Source: Calliopsis andreniformis | Lineage: Eukaryota > Arthropoda > Insecta > Hymenoptera > Andrenidae | Assembly: GCF_051401765.1 (NCBI RefSeq) | Contig: NW_027480595.1 | Coordinates: forward strand, 248,001-312,000 | Length of the DNA stretch: 64,000 bases | Direction of reading: 5' to 3' | Shown: piece after piece, positions 39,251 through 53,562 of the stretch | Position numbering within the stretch: position 1 is the first letter of the stretch | Layout: the number at the start of each line of letters is the position of its first letter | Notes under the pieces: model-generated | What the model saw: the letters and a program-made list of their open reading frames with translations, nothing else | The model's database searches: none | What the model was told of the DNA's origin: nothing | Made by a program: the position numbers and the translations under genes

Positions 39251-40261
39251 GAAGATTGAGGATTCAGGATTGAGGATTCAGAATTGAGGTTTGAGGACTG
39301 AGGATTGATGATTGAAGATTGAGTATTGAGGATTGAAGGTTGAGGATTGAGGATTGAGGATTGAGGATTGATGATGAGGGCTGAGGGTTGAGGATTGAGA
39401 TTTGAGGACTAAGGACAGAGGATTGAGGATTGAGAATTGAGGATTGAGGATTGAGGATTGAAGATTAAGGATTGGGTATTGAGGATCGAAGAATGAGGAT
39501 TGAGGATTGAGGATTGAGGATTGAGGATTGAATATTGAATATTGAGGATTGAAGATTGACTATTGAGGATTGCGAATTGAGGATTGAGGATTGAGGATTG
39601 AGGATTGAGGATGAGGGCTGAGGGTTGAGGATTGAGGTTTGAGGACTGAGGACTGAGGATTGAGGATTGAGAATTGAGGATTGAGGATTGAGGGTTGAAG
39701 ACTGAGGATTGGGTATTGAGGATTGAAGAATGAGTATTGAGGATTGAGTATTGAGGATTGAGTATTGAAGATTGAGTATTGAGGATTGAAGATTGAGTAT
39801 CGAGGATTGAAGATTGAGGATTGAGGATTCAGAATTGAGGTTTGAGGACTGAGGATTGAGGATTGAAGATTGAGTATTGAGGATTGAAGGTTGAGGATTG
39901 AGGATTGAGGATTGAGGATTGAGGATGAGGGCTGAGGGTTGAGGATTGAGGTTTGAGGACTAAGGACAGAGGATTGAGGATTGAGAATTGAGGATTGAGG
40001 ATTGAGAATTGAAGATTAAGGATTGGGTACTGAGGATCGAAGAATGAGGATTGAGGATTGAGGATTGAGGATTGAGGATTGAATATTGAGTATTGAGGAT
40101 TGAAGATTGACTATTGAGGATTGCGAATTGAGGATTGAGTATTGAGGATTGGGGATTGAAGATTGAGTATTGAGGATTGAAGGTTGAGGACTGTGGATTG
40201 AGAATTGAGGATTGAGGCTTGAATATTGAGGATTGGGGCTGAGTGTTGATGGTTGAGTGAT

Positions 40262-40387
40262 GAGAATTGATGTTTGTGAATAGAGATTTGAAGATTGCTG
40301 GTTGAGTATTGAGTATTGAAAACTGTGAATTCATGATATTCTATTGAGGATTGAGGATTGACCACTGATTGTTGAGGACTGAGGGCT
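40262..40387 (+). repeat. Landmark A, GACCAC subfamily
   Basis: Unit 3 is GTGAATA and unit 6 GCTGGTT; GTGAATT CATGATA gives a GAATTC at 40,327. Confidence 0.9.
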
Positions 40388-40799
40388 GAAGATTGAGGAT
40401 TCTGGATTGAGGATTCAGGATTGAGGTTTGAGGACTGAGGATTTAAGGTTGAGGATTGTGTATTGAGGATTGAAGAATGAGGATTGAGGATTGAGGGCAG
40501 AGGATTGAGGATTGAAGATTGACGATTGAGGATTGAGGATTGAGGATTGAGGATTGAGGATTGAGGATTGAGGATTGAAAATTGAGTATTGAGGATTGAA
40601 GATTGAGGATTGAGGATTGAGGATTGAGGATTGAGGATTGAAGATTGAGTACTGAGGATTGAAGATTAAGAGTGAGGATTGAGGGTTGAGGACTGAGGAT
40701 TGAGGATTGAGGATTGAAGGTTCAGTATTGAGGATTGAAGATTGAGAATTGAGGATTGAGGGTTGAACATTGAGGACTGAGTGTTGAAGGTTGAGTGAT

Positions 40800-40925
40800 G
40801 AGAATTGATGTTTGTGGATAGAGATTTGAAGATTGCAGATTGAGTATTGAGTATTGAAAACTGTGAATTGAGTATATTCTATTGAGGATTGAGGATTGAC
40901 AACCGATTGTTGAGGACTGAGGGCT
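40800..40925 (+). repeat. Landmark A
   Basis: Unit 11 is GAGTATA and unit 15 GACAACC. Confidence 0.9.
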
Positions 40926-42405
40926 GAAAATTGAGGGTTCCGGATTGAGGATTCAGAATTGAAATTTGAGGACTGAGCATTGAGGATTGAAGATTGAGTA
41001 TTGAGGATTGAAGATTGAGAATTGAGGATTGAGGATTGAGGATTGAGGATGAGGGCTGAGGGTTGAGGATTGAGGTTTCAGGACTGAGGACTGAGGATTG
41101 AGGATTGAGAATTGACGATTGAGGATTGAGGGTTGAAGACTGAGGATTGGGTATTGAGGATTGAAGAATGAGGATCGAGGATTGAGGATTGAGGATTGAG
41201 GATTGAAGATTGAGTATTGAGGATTGAAGATTGAGTATCGAGGATTGAAGATTGAGGATTGAGGATTGAGGATTGAGGATTGAGGATTGAGGATTGAAGA
41301 TTGTGTACTGAGGATTGAAGATTAAGACTGAAGATTGAGGATTGAGGATTGAGGATTGAGGATAGAGGATTGAAGATTGAGTATTGAGGATTGAAGATTG
41401 AGGATTGAGGATTGAGGATTGAGGACAGAGGATTGAGGATTGAAGATTGACGATTGAGGATTGAGGATTGAGGATTGAGGATTGAGGATTGAGGATTGAG
41501 GATTGAGGATTGAGGATTGGGTATTGAGGATTGAAGAATGAGGATTGAGGATTGAGGATTGAGGATTGAGGATTGGGTATTGAGGATTGAAGAATGAGGA
41601 TTGAGGATTGAGGATTGAGTGTTGAGGATTGAGGACGAGGACTGACGGTTGAGGATTGAGGTTTGAGGTTTGAGGATTGAGGATTGAGGACTGAGGATTG
41701 AGGATTGAGGATTGAGCATTGAGGATTGAAGATTGAGGACTGGGGATTGAGGATTGAAAATTGACGATTGAGGATTGTGGATTGAGGATTGAGGGTTGAG
41801 TATTAAAGATTGAATATTGATGATTGAAGATTGAGGATTGAGGATTGAGTGTTGTGGATTGAGGTCGAGGACTGAGTGTTGAGAATTGATGTTTGAGGTC
41901 TGAGGATTGAGGATTGAGGATTGAGAATTGAGGATTGAGGATTGTGGATTGAAGATTGAGGATTGGGTATTGAGGATTGAAGAATGAGGACTGAGGATTT
42001 AGGATTGAGGATCGAGGATTGAAGATTGAGTATTGGGGATTGAAGATTGAGGATTGAGTATTATGGATTGAGGATTGAGGATTGAGTATTCAGGATTGAG
42101 GATTGAGGATTGTAGATTGAGGATTGAGGATTGGTGATTAAAGATTGAGTGTTGAGGATTGAAGATTGACGTTTGATGATTGGGGATTGAGGATTGAGGA
42201 TTGAGGATTGAGGATTGAGTATTGAAGGCTGAGGATTGATGATTGAGGATTGAGGATTGAGGATTGAGGATTGAGTATTGAGGACCGAGGGTTGAAGATT
42301 GAGGATTGATGATTGAGGATTAAAGATTGAGTATTGAGGATTGAAGATTGGGAATTGAGGATTGAGGATTGAACATTGAGGACTGAGTGTTGAGGGTTGA
42401 GTGAT

Positions 42406-42531
42406 GAGAATTGATGTTTGTGGATAGAGATTTGAAGATTGCAGATTGAGTATTGTGCATTGAAAACTGTGAATTGAGAATATTTTATTGAGGATTGAGG
42501 ATTGTCACCTGATTGTTGAGGACTGAGGGCT
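42406..42531 (+). repeat. Landmark A
   Basis: D1 counterpart of 19,417. Confidence 0.9.
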
Positions 42532-43717
42532 GAAGATTGAGGATTCAGGATTGAGGATTCAGAATTGAGGTTTGAGGACTGAGGATTGAGGATTGAAGAT
42601 TGATTATTGAGGATTGAGGATTGAGAATTGAGGATTGTGGATTGAGGATTGAAGATTGAGGATTGGGTCTTGAGGATTGAAGAATGAGGATTGAGGATTG
42701 AGGATTGAGGATTGAGGATTGAAGATTGAGTATTGAGGATTGAAGATTGATAATTGAAGACTGAGGATTGAGGATTGAGTATTGAGGATTGAGCATTGAG
42801 GATTAAAGGTTGAGTATTGAGGATTGAAGATTGAGGATTTTGGATTGAAGATTGAGTATTGAGGATTGAGGGTTGAGGATTGAGGATTGAAGATTGAGAA
42901 TTGACGATGAGGTCTGAGGGTTGAGGATTGAGGTTTGAGGACTGAGGACTGAGGATTGAGGATTGAGAATTGAGGATTGAGGATTGAGGATTGAGTATTG
43001 AGGATTGAGCATTGAGGATTAAATATTGAGTATTGAGGAATGAGGATTGAGTGTTGTGGATTGAAGGTTGAGTATTGAGGATTGAGGGTTGAGGATTGAG
43101 GATTGAAGATTGAGAATTGACGATGAGGTCTGAGGGTTGAGGATTGAGGTTTGAGGACTGAGGACTGAGGATTGAGGATTGAGAATTGAGGGTTGAGGAT
43201 TGAGGATTGAGGATTGAAGATTGACGATTGGGTATTGAGGATTGAACATTGAGGATTGAGGATTGAGGATCGAGGATTGCGGATTGAGGATTGAAGATTG
43301 AATATTGATGATTGAAGATTGAGGATTGAGGATTGAGGGTTGTGGATTGAGGACGAGGACTGAGTGTTGAGTATTGATGTTTGAGGTCTGATGATTGAGG
43401 ATTGAGGATTGAGAATTGAGGATTGAGGATTGATGATTGAGGATTGAGGTTTGAGGAATGAGGATTGAGGATTGAGGATTGAGGATTGAGGATTGATGAT
43501 TGAGTATTGAAGGTTGAGGATTGATGACTGAGGATTGAGGATTGAGTATTGAAGGCTGAGGATTGATGACTGAGGATTGAGGGTTGCGGATTGACGATTG
43601 AGGATTCAGGATTGAGGGTTGAAGGTTGAGTGTTGAGGATTGAATGTTGAGGATTGACGATTGAGGATTGAGGATTGTGGATGATGGCTGAGGTTTGAGG
43701 TCTGAGGTTTGAGGTTT

Positions 43718-43787
43718 GAGTATTGAATCCTGAGAATTCAGGATGTTCTATTGAGTATTGAGAATTGAGGATTGATGGTTTAGTATT
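43718..43787 (+). repeat. Landmark B, truncated
   Basis: D1 counterpart of 20,729. Confidence 0.85.
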
Positions 43788-44486
43788 GAGGATTCAGGAT
43801 TGAGGATTGAGGATTGAGTATTGAAGATTGAGGATTGATGGTTGAGGATTTAGAATTGAGGATTGAGGATTGAGGATTGGGGATTGAAAATTGAGTATTG
43901 AGGATTGAAGATTGAGGACTGAGGAATAAAGATTGAGGATTGAGGATGAGGGCTGAGGGTTGAGGATTGAGGCTTGAGGACTGAGGACTGAGGATTGAGG
44001 ATTGAGAATTGAGGATAGAGGATTGAGGATTGAAGATTGAGGATTGGGTATTGAGGATTGAAGAATGAGGATTGAGGATTGAGGATTGAGGATTGCGGAT
44101 TGAAGATTGAGTATTGAGGATTGAAGATTGAGTATTGAGGATTGAGGATTGAGGTTTGAGGACTGAGGATTGAGGATTGAGGATTGAGAATTGAAGATTG
44201 AGGACTGAGGACAGGGGATTAAAGATTGAGTGTTGAGGATTGAAGATTGAGGATTGATGATTGGGGATTGAGGATTGAGGATTGAGGATTGAGGATTGAG
44301 TATTGAAGGCTGAGGATTGATGATCGAGGATTGAGGATTGAGGATTGAGGATTGAGTATTGAGGACTGAGGGTTGAAGATTGAGGATTGATGATTGAGGA
44401 TTAAAGAGTGAGTATTGAGGATTGAAGATTGAGAATTGAGGATTGAGGATTGAACATTGAGGACTGAGTGTTGAGGGTTGAGTGAT

Positions 44487-44612
44487 GAGAACTGATGTTT
44501 GTGGATAGAGATTTGAAGATTGCAGATTGAGTATTGTGTATTGAAAACTGTGAATTGAGGATATTCTATTGAGGATTGAGGATTGTCACCTGATGGTTGA
44601 GGACTGAGGGCT
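44487..44612 (+). repeat. Landmark A
   Basis: D1 counterpart of 21,498. Confidence 0.9.
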
Positions 44613-45031
44613 GAAGATTGAGGATTCAGGATTGAGGATTCAGAATTGAGGTTTGAGGACTGAGGATTGAGGATTGAGGATTGAAGATTGAGTATTGAGG
44701 ATTGAAGATTGAGGATTGAGGACTGAGAATTGAGGATTGAGGATGAGGGCAGAGGGTTGAGGATTGAGGTTTAAGGACTGAGGACTGAGGATTGAGGATT
44801 GAGAATTGAGGATTGAGGATTGAGGATTGAAGATTGAGGATTGGGTATTGAGGATTGAAGAATGAGGATTGAGGATTGAGGATTGAGGATTAAAGATTGA
44901 GTATTGAGGATTGAAGATTGAGGATTGTGGATTGAAGATTGAGTATTGAGGATTGAAGATTGACGATTGAGGATTGTTGATTGGAGATTGAGTATTGAAC
45001 ATTGAGGACTGAGTGTTGAGGGTTCAGTGAT

Positions 45032-45157
45032 GAGAATTGATGTTTGTGGATAGAGATTTGAAGATTGCAGATTGAGTATTGAGTATTGAAAGCTGTGAAT
45101 TGAGGATATTCTATTGAGGATTGAGGATTGTCAACTGATTGTTGAGGACTGAGGGCT
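45032..45157 (+). repeat. Landmark A
   Basis: D1 counterpart of 22,043. Confidence 0.9.
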
Positions 45158-45199
45158 GACGATTGAGGATTCAGGATTGAGGATTCAGAATTGAGGTTT

Positions 45200-45925
45200 G
45201 AGGACTGAGAATTGAGGATTGAAGATTGATTATTGAGGATTGAGAATTGAGAATTGAGGATTGTGGATTGAGGATTGAAGATTGTGGATTGGGTTTTGAG
45301 GATTGAAGAATGAGGATTGAGGATTGAGGATTGAGGATTGAGGATTGAAGATTGAGTATTGAGGATTGAAGATTGAGGATTGAGGACCGAGGATTGAGGA
45401 TTGAGTATTGAGGATTGAGGATTGAGGATTAAAGATTGAGTATTGAGGATTGAAGATTGAGGATTGTGGATTGCAGATTGAGTATTGAGGATTGAAGATT
45501 GAGGATTGAGGATTGAGGATTGAGAATTGGCGATGAGGTCTGAGGGTTGAGGATTGAGGTTTGAGGACTGAGAATTGAGGATTGAAGATTGATTATTGAG
45601 GATTGAGGATTGAGAATTGAGGATTGTGGATTGAGGATTGAAGATTGTGGATTGGGTTTTGAGGATTGAAGAATGAGGATTGAGGATTGAGGATTGAGGA
45701 TTGAGGATTGAAGATTGAGTATTGAGGATTGAAGATTGAGGATTGAGGACTGAGGATTGAGGATTGAGTATTGAGGATTGAGGATTGAGGATTAAAGATT
45801 GAGTATTGAGGATTGAAGATTGAGGATTGTGGATTGAAGATTGAGTATTGAGGATTGAAGATTGAGGATTGAGGATTGAGGATTGAGAATTGGCGATGAG
45901 GTCTGAGGGTTGAGGATTGAGGTTT
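45200..45925. repeat. Tandem pair of 363-bp units, D1 copy 2
   Basis: Same pair as at 22,211-22,936, carried along in duplicon D1. It differs at 45,474 (C for A) and 45,490 (G for T). Confidence 0.88.
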
Positions 45926-46984
45926 GAGGACTGAGGACTGAGGATTGAGGATTGAGAATTGAGGATTGAGGATTGAGGATTGAGGATTGAAGATTGCGGA
46001 TTGGGTATTGAGGTTTGAACATTGAGGATTGAGGATTGAGGATCGAGGATTGAGGATTGAGGATTGAAGATTGAAGATTGAATATTGATGATTGAAGATT
46101 GAGGATTGAGGATTGAGGGTTGTGGATTGAGGACGAGGACTGAGTGTTGAGTATTGATGTTTGAGGTCTGATGATTGAGGATTGAGGATTGAGAATTGAG
46201 GATAGAGGATTTAGGATTGAAGATTGAGGATTGGGTATTGAGGATTGAAGAATGAGGATTGAGGATTGAATATTGAGGATTGAGGATTGAAGATTGAGTA
46301 TTGGGGATTGAAGACTGACGATTGAGGATTGAGGTTTGAGGATTGAGGGTTGAGGACTGAGGACTGAGGATAGAGGATTGAGGATGGAGCATTGAGGATT
46401 GAAGATTGAGGACTGGGGATTGAGGACTGAAGATTGAGGATTAAGGATTGAGGATTGGTGATTGAGGATCTAGGACTGAATATTGATTATTGAGGATTAA
46501 AGATTGAGGATAGAGGATTGAGAATTGAGAATTGAGAATTGAGGATAAGGACTGAGGGTTGAGGATTGAGGATTGAGGAATGAGGATTGAGGATTGAGGA
46601 TTGAGGATTGAAGATTGAGTATTGATGATTGAAGATTGAGGATTGAGGATTGAGGGTTGAGGATTGAGGACGAGGACTGACGGTTGAGGATTGTAGTTTG
46701 AGGATTGAGGATTGAGGATTGAGTATTGAGGATGGGGACTGGGGTTTGAGGATTGAGGTTTGAGGAATGAGGATTGAGGATTGAGGATTGAGGATTGAGG
46801 ATTGAGGATTGAGTATTGAAGGTTGAGGATTGATGACTGAGGATTGAGGATTGCGGGTTGACGATTGAAGATTGAGGATTGAGGGTTGAAGGTTGAGTGT
46901 TGAGGATTGAAGGTAGAGGATTGACGATTGAGGATTGAGGATTGAGGATGATGGCATAGGTTTGAGGTTTGAGGTTTGAGGTTT

Positions 46985-47054
46985 GAGTATTGAATCCTGA
47001 GAATTCAGGACGTTCTATTGAGTATTGAGAATTGAGGATTGATGGTTTAGTATT
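46985..47054 (+). repeat. Landmark B, truncated
   Basis: D1 counterpart of 23,996, keeping CAGGACG. Confidence 0.85.
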
Positions 47055-47599
47055 GAGGATTCAGGATTGAGGATTGAGGATTGAGTATTGAAGATTGAGG
47101 ATTGATGGTTGAGGATTTAGAATTGAGGATTGAGGATTGAGGATTGAGGATTGAAGATTGAGAATTGAGGATTGAAGACTGAGGACTGAGGAATAAAGAT
47201 TGAGGATTGAGGATGAGGGCTGAGGGTTGAGGATCGAGGCTTGAGGACTGTGGACTGAGGATTGAGGATTGAGAATTGAGGATTGGGTATTGAGGATTGA
47301 AGAATGAGGATTGAGAATTGAGGATAGAGGATTGAGGATTGAAGATTGAGGATTGGGTATTGAGGATTGAAGAATGAGGATTGAGGATTGAGGATTGAGG
47401 ATTGAGGATTGAAGATTGAGTATTGAGTATTGAAGATTGAGTATTGAGGATTGAGGATTGAGGATTGAGGACTGAGGATTGAGGATTGAGGATTGAGAAT
47501 TGAAGATTGAGGAATGATTACTGGGGATTGAGTATTGAGGATTGAGGATTGAAGATTGAGGATTGAGGATTGGGGACTGAGTGTTGGGGGCTGTATGAT

Positions 47600-47725
47600 G
47601 AGAATTGATATTTGTGGATAGATATTTGAATATAGCAGATTGAGCATTGAGTATTGAAAGCTGTGAATTGATGATGTTCTATTGTGGATTGAGAATTGAC
47701 AACTGACTGTTGAGGGCTGAGGGCT
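47600..47725 (+). repeat. Landmark A, GATATTT variant
   Basis: D1 counterpart of 24,611. Confidence 0.88.
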
Positions 47726-48576
47726 GAAGATTGCGGATTCAGGATTGAGAATTCAGAATTGATGATTGAGGACTGAGGACTGAGGATTGAAGATTGAGTA
47801 TTGATGATTGAAGATTGCGGATTGATTATTGATGGTTGAGGATTGACGACGAGGGCCTAGGGTTGAGGATTGAGGACTGAGGATTGAGGATTGAGGACTG
47901 GGCATTGAGGACTGAAGATTGAGGACTGGGGATTGAGGATTGAAGATTGAGGATTAAGGATTGAGGATTGGGGATTGGGGATCTAGGATTGGAGATTGAT
48001 TATTGAGGATTGAAGCTTGTGGGTTGAGGATTGAGGATTGAGGACTGAGAATTGAGGATGAGGCCTGAGGGTTGAGGATTGAGGTTTGAGGTACGAGGAT
48101 TGAGGATTGAGAATTGAGGGTTGTGGATTGAGGACGAGGACTGAGTGTTGAGAATTGATGTTTGAGGTCTGAGGATTGAGGATTGAGGATTGAGAATTGA
48201 GGATTGAGGATTGAGGATTGAAGATTGAGGATTGGGTATTGAGGATTGAAGAATGAGGACTGAGGATTTAGGATTGAGGATCGAGGATTGAAGATTGAGT
48301 ATTGAGGATTGAAGATTGAGGATTGAGTATTGAGGATTGAGGATTGAGGATTGAGTATTCAGGATTGAGGATTGAGGATTGTAGATTGAGGATTGAGTAT
48401 TGATGATTAAATATTGAGTGTTGAGGATTGAAGATTGAGGATTGATGATTGGGGATTGAGGATTGAGGATTGAGGATTGAGGATTGAGTATTGAAGGCTG
48501 AGGATTGATGATTGAGGATTGAGGATTGAGGATTGAAGATTGAGGATTGGTGACTGAGTGTTGAGGGTTGTGTGAT

Positions 48577-48702
48577 GAGAATTGATGTTTGTAGATAGAT
48601 ATTTGATGATTGCAGATTGAGCATTGAGTATTGAAAACTGTGAATTGATGATATTCTATTGAGGATTGAGAATTGACAACTGATTGTTGAGGACTGATGG
48701 CT
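48577..48702 (+). repeat. Landmark A, GATATTT variant
   Basis: D1 counterpart of 25,588. Confidence 0.88.
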
Positions 48703-49574
48703 GAAGATTGAGGATTCAGGATTGAGAGTTCAGAATTGATGATTGAGGACTGAGGACTGAGGATTGAAGATTGAGTATTGAGGATTGAAGATTGAGGATT
48801 AAGGATTGAGGATTTGGGATTGAGGATCTAGGATTGAAAATTGATTATTGAGGATTGAAGATTGAGTGTTGAGGATTGAGAATTGAGAATTGAGGATAAG
48901 GACTGAGGGTTGAGGATTGAGGTTTGAGGAATGAGGATTGAGGATTGAAGATTGAGGGTTGAGGATTGAGGATTGAGAATTGAGAATTGAGGATGAGGAC
49001 TGAGGGTTGAAGAATGAGGATTGAGGATTGAGGGTTCAGGATTGAGGATTGAAGATTGAGGATTGACGATTGAGTATTGAGGATTGAGGATTGACGACTG
49101 AGGATTGAGGATTGAGGATTGATGATTGCGGATTGAGTATTGAAAATTGAGTATTGAGGATTGAATATTGAGGATTGAAGATTGGGGATTGAGGATTGAA
49201 GATTGAGTATTGAGGATTGAAGATTAAGGATTGAGGATTGACGATTGAGGATTGAGGATTGAGGTTTGAGGATTGACGATGAGGGATGAGGGTTGAGGAT
49301 TGAGGTTTGAGGTCTGAGGACTGAGGATTGGGGATTGAGAATTGATGATTGAGGATTGAGGATTGAAGATTGAGGATTGGGTATTGAGGATTGAAGAATG
49401 AGGATTGAGGATTGAGGATTGAGGATAGGGGACTGAGGATTGAAGATTCAGGATTGAGGATTGAGGATTGAGGATTGAGGATTGAGGATTGAAGATACAC
49501 TATTGAGGATCGAGGATTGAGAATTGAGGATTGACGATTGAACATTGAGGACTGAGTGTTGAGGTTTGAGTGAT

Positions 49575-49700
49575 GAGAATTGATGACTGTGGATAGAGAT
49601 TTGAAGATTGCAGATTGAGTATTGAGTATTGAAAACTGTGAATTGAGAATATTATACTGAGGATTGAGGATTGACAACTGATTGTTGAGGACTGAGGGCT
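49575..49700 (+). repeat. Landmark A
   Basis: D1 counterpart of 26,572; the unit after it reads GAAGGATGAGG against GAAGGTTGAGG. Confidence 0.88.
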
Positions 49701-50160
49701 GAAGGATGAGGATTCAGGATCGAGGATTCAGAATTGAGGTTTGAGGACTGAGGATTGAGGATTGAAGATTGAGTATTGAGGATTGAAGGTTGAGGATTGA
49801 GGTTGAGGATTGAGGATTGAGGATGAGGGCTGAGGGTTGAGGATTGATGTTTGAGGACTGAGGTCTGAGGATTGAGTATTGAGAATTGAGGATTGAGGAT
49901 TGAGTATTGAAGATTGAGGATTGGGTATTGAGGATTGAAGAATGAGGATTGAGGATTGAGGATTCAGGATTGTGGATTGAATATTGAGTATTGAGGATTG
50001 AAGACTGACGATTGAGTATTGAGGATTGAGGATTGAGGATTGAGAATTGAGGACTGATGATTGAGTATTGATGGTTGAAGATTGAGGATTGAGGATTGAG
50101 GATTGAGGATTGAGGATTGAAGATTGAGGATTGTGGACTGAGTGTTGAGGGTTGTGTGAT

Positions 50161-50286
50161 GAGAATTGATGTTTGTGGATAGATATTTGAAGATTGCAGA
50201 TTGAGCATTGAGTATTGAAAACTGTGAATTGATGATATTCTATTGAGGATTGAGAATTGACAGCTGATTGTTGAGGACTGAGGGCT
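50161..50286 (+). repeat. Landmark A, GATATTT variant
   Basis: D1 counterpart of 27,158. Confidence 0.88.
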
Positions 50287-51025
50287 GAAGATTGAGGATT
50301 CAGGATTGAGAATTCAGAATTGAGGATTGAGTACTGAGGACTGAAGATTGAAGACTGAGTATTGAGGATTGAAGATTGAGGATTAAGGATTGAGGATTGG
50401 GGATTGAGGATCTAGTATAGAAAATTGATTATAGAGGATCGAAGGTTGAGGATTGAGGATTGAGGATTGAGAATTGAGAATTGAGGATAAGGACTGAGGG
50501 TTGAGGATTGAGGTTTGAGGAATGAGGATTGAGGAATGAGGGTTGAGGATTGAAGATTGAGTATTGATGATTGAAGATTGAGGATTGAGGATTGAGTGTT
50601 GAGGATTGAGGACGAGGACTGACAGTTGAGGATTGTGGTTTGAGGATTGAGGGTTGAGGATTGAGAATTGAGGATGAGAACTGAGGTTTTATGATTGAGG
50701 TTTGAGGAATGAGGATTGAGGATTGAGGATTGAGGATTGAGGATTGAGGATTGAGTATTGAAGGTTGAGGATTGATGACTGAGGATTGAGGATTGCGGAT
50801 TGACGATTGAGGATTGAGGATTGAGGGTTGAAGTTTGAGGATTGAGGGTTGAGGGTTGAGGATTGAAGATTGAATATTGAGGATTGAAGATTGAGGATTC
50901 AGAATTGAGGTTTGAGGACTGAGGATTGAGGATTGAAGATTGAGTATTGAGGATTGAAGATTGAGGATTGAGGATTGAGGATGGAGGATTGAAGAGAGAG
51001 GACTGAGTGTTGAGGATTGAGTGTT

Positions 51026-51179
51026 GAGAATTGATGTTTGAGTGTTGAGATTTGATTATTGATTTTTGTGGATTGAGTATTGAACGATGAGAATTCAGGG
51101 TATTCTATTGAGTATTGAGAATTGAGTATTGATTGTTGAGTATTGAGGATTGATGGTTGAGGGTTTTGTGTTGAATATT
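51026..51179 (+). repeat. Landmark B, full, GAACGAT subfamily
   Basis: D1 counterpart of 28,023. Confidence 0.9.
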
Positions 51180-52450
51180 GACGATTGAGGATTGAGGATT
51201 GAGGATTGAGGATTGAGGATTGAGGATTGAGGATTGAAGATTGAGTATTGAGAATTGAAGGTTGAGGACTGAGGATTGAGGATTGAGGATTGAGGATTGA
51301 AGATTGAGGATTGGGGATTGAGGATTGACGATTGAGGATTGAGTATTGATGATCGAGAATTGAGGATTGAGGATTGGAGATTGAGTATTGAGGATTGAAG
51401 ATTGAGGATTGAGGATTGGGGATTGAAGATTCAGGACTGAGGATTGAGGATTGAGGATTGAGCATTGAGGATTGAAGATTGGGGACTGGGGATTGAGGAT
51501 TGAAAATTGAGGATTAAGGATTGAGGATTGGGGATTGGAGATCTAGGATTGGAGATTGATTATTGAGGATTGATGATTGAGGTTTGAGGATTGAGAATTG
51601 AGAATTCAGGATGAGGACTGAGGGTTGAGGATTGAGGTTTGAGGTACGAGGATTGAGGATTGAGGATTGAGGACTGAGGATTGAGGATTGACTATTGAGG
51701 ATTGAGGATTGAGTATTGAAGATTGAGTATTGAGGATTGAAGATTGAGGATTGTGCAATGAAGATTCAGTATTGAGGGTTGAAGATTGAGGATTGAGGAT
51801 TGAGGATTGAGAATTGACGATGAGGGCTGAGGGTTGAGGATTGAGGTTTGAGGACTGAGGACTGAGGATTGAGGATTGAGGATTGAGGATTGAGGATTGA
51901 GGGATGAGGATTGAGTATTGAAGATTGACGACTGAGGATTGATGATTAAAGATTGAGTATTGAGGATTGAAGATTGAGGATTGATGATTGAGGATTGAGG
52001 AATGAGGATTGAGGATTGAGGATTGATGATTGAGGATTGAGGAATGAGGATTGAGGATTGAGGATTGAGGATTGAGGATTGAGTATTGAAGATTGAGAAT
52101 TGATGATTGAGGATTGAGGATTGAGGATTGAGGATTGAGGACTGAGGATTGACGATTGAGGATTGAAGATTGAGTATTGAGGATTGAAGATTGAGTATTG
52201 AGGATTGAGGATTGAGGATTGAGGACTGAGGATTGAGGATTGAGGATTGAGAACTGAAGATTGAGGAATGAGGACTGGGGATTGAGTATTGAGGATTGAG
52301 GATTGAAGATTGAGGATTGAGGATTGAGGATTGAGGATTGAGGATTGAGGATTGAGGATTGAGGATTGAGGATTGAGGATTGAGGATTGAGGATTGTGGA
52401 TTGAGGATTGAGATTGAGGATTGGGGACTGAGTGTTGAGGGCTGTGTGAT

Positions 52451-52576
52451 GAGAATTGATATTTGTGGGTAGATATTTCAATATAGCAGATTGAGCATTG
52501 AGTATTGAAAGCTGTGAATTGAGGATATTCTATTGAGGATTGAGGATTGTCAACTGATTGTTGAGGATTGAGGGCT
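52451..52576 (+). repeat. Landmark A, GATATTT variant
   Basis: D1 counterpart of 29,449, lying about 40 bp after the 1-bp deletion. Confidence 0.88.
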
Positions 52577-53436
52577 GACGATTGAGGATACAGGATTGAG
52601 GATTCAGAATTGAGGTTTGAGGACTGAGGATTGAGGATTGAAGATTGATTATTGAGGATTGAGGATTGAGGATTGAGAATTGAGGATTGTGGATTGAGGA
52701 TTGAAGATTGAGGATTGGGTTTTGAGGATTGAAGTATGAGGATTGAGGATTGAGGATTGAGGATTGAGGATTGAAGATTGAGTATTGAGGATTGAAGATT
52801 GAGGATTGAGGACTGAGGATTGAGGATTGAGTATTGAGGATTGACGATTGAGGATTAAAGACTGAGTATTGAGGATTGAAGATTGAGGATTGTGGATTGA
52901 AGATTGAGTATTGAGGTTTGAAGATTGAGGATTGAGGATTGAGGATTGAGAATTGACGATGAGGTCTGAGGGTTGAGGATTGAGGTTTGAGGACTGAGGA
53001 CTGAGGATTGAGGATTGAGAATTGAGGATTGAGGATTGAGGATTGAAGATTGAGGATTGGGTATTGAGGACTGAGGATTGAGGATTGAGGATTAAAGATT
53101 GAGTATTGAGGATTGAGGATTGAGGATTGAAGTTTGAGTATTGAGGATTGAAGATTGAGGATTGAGGATTGAGGATTGAGTGTTGAGGATTGAAGATTGA
53201 GGATTGATGATTGGGGATTGAGGATTGAGGATTGAGGATTGAGGATTGAGTATTGAAGGCTGAGGATTGATGATCGAGGATTGAGGATTGAGGATTGAGG
53301 ATTGAGTATTGAGGACTGAGGGTTGAAGATTGAGGATTGATGATTGAGGATTAAAGAGTGAGTATTGAGGATTGAAGATTGAGAATTGAGGATTGAGGAT
53401 TGAACATTGAGGACTGAGTGTTGAGGGTTGAGTGAT

Positions 53437-53562
53437 GAGAACTGATGTTTGTGGATAGAGATTTGAAGATTGCAGATTGAGTATTGTGTATTGAAAACTG
53501 TGAATTGAGGATATTCTATTGAGGATTGAGGATTGTCACCTGATGGTTGAGGACTGAGGGCT
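53437..53562 (+). repeat. Landmark A
   Basis: D1 counterpart of 30,435. Confidence 0.9.

Larger units (their letters stand above)
31131..41598. repeat. Central block with the GACCAC landmark subfamily
   Basis: Lies between the two D1 copies. It holds ten landmark-A copies, six of them with GACCACT or GACCACC as unit 15 (31,643; 32,440; 33,090; 35,459; 38,504; 40,262), a form I did not see elsewhere in the window. Two landmark-B copies (33,370; 35,739) share the odd sequence TATTCAACCAT. Internal duplications are spaced 2,369 and 3,045 bp. Nothing gene-like is present. Confidence 0.85.
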
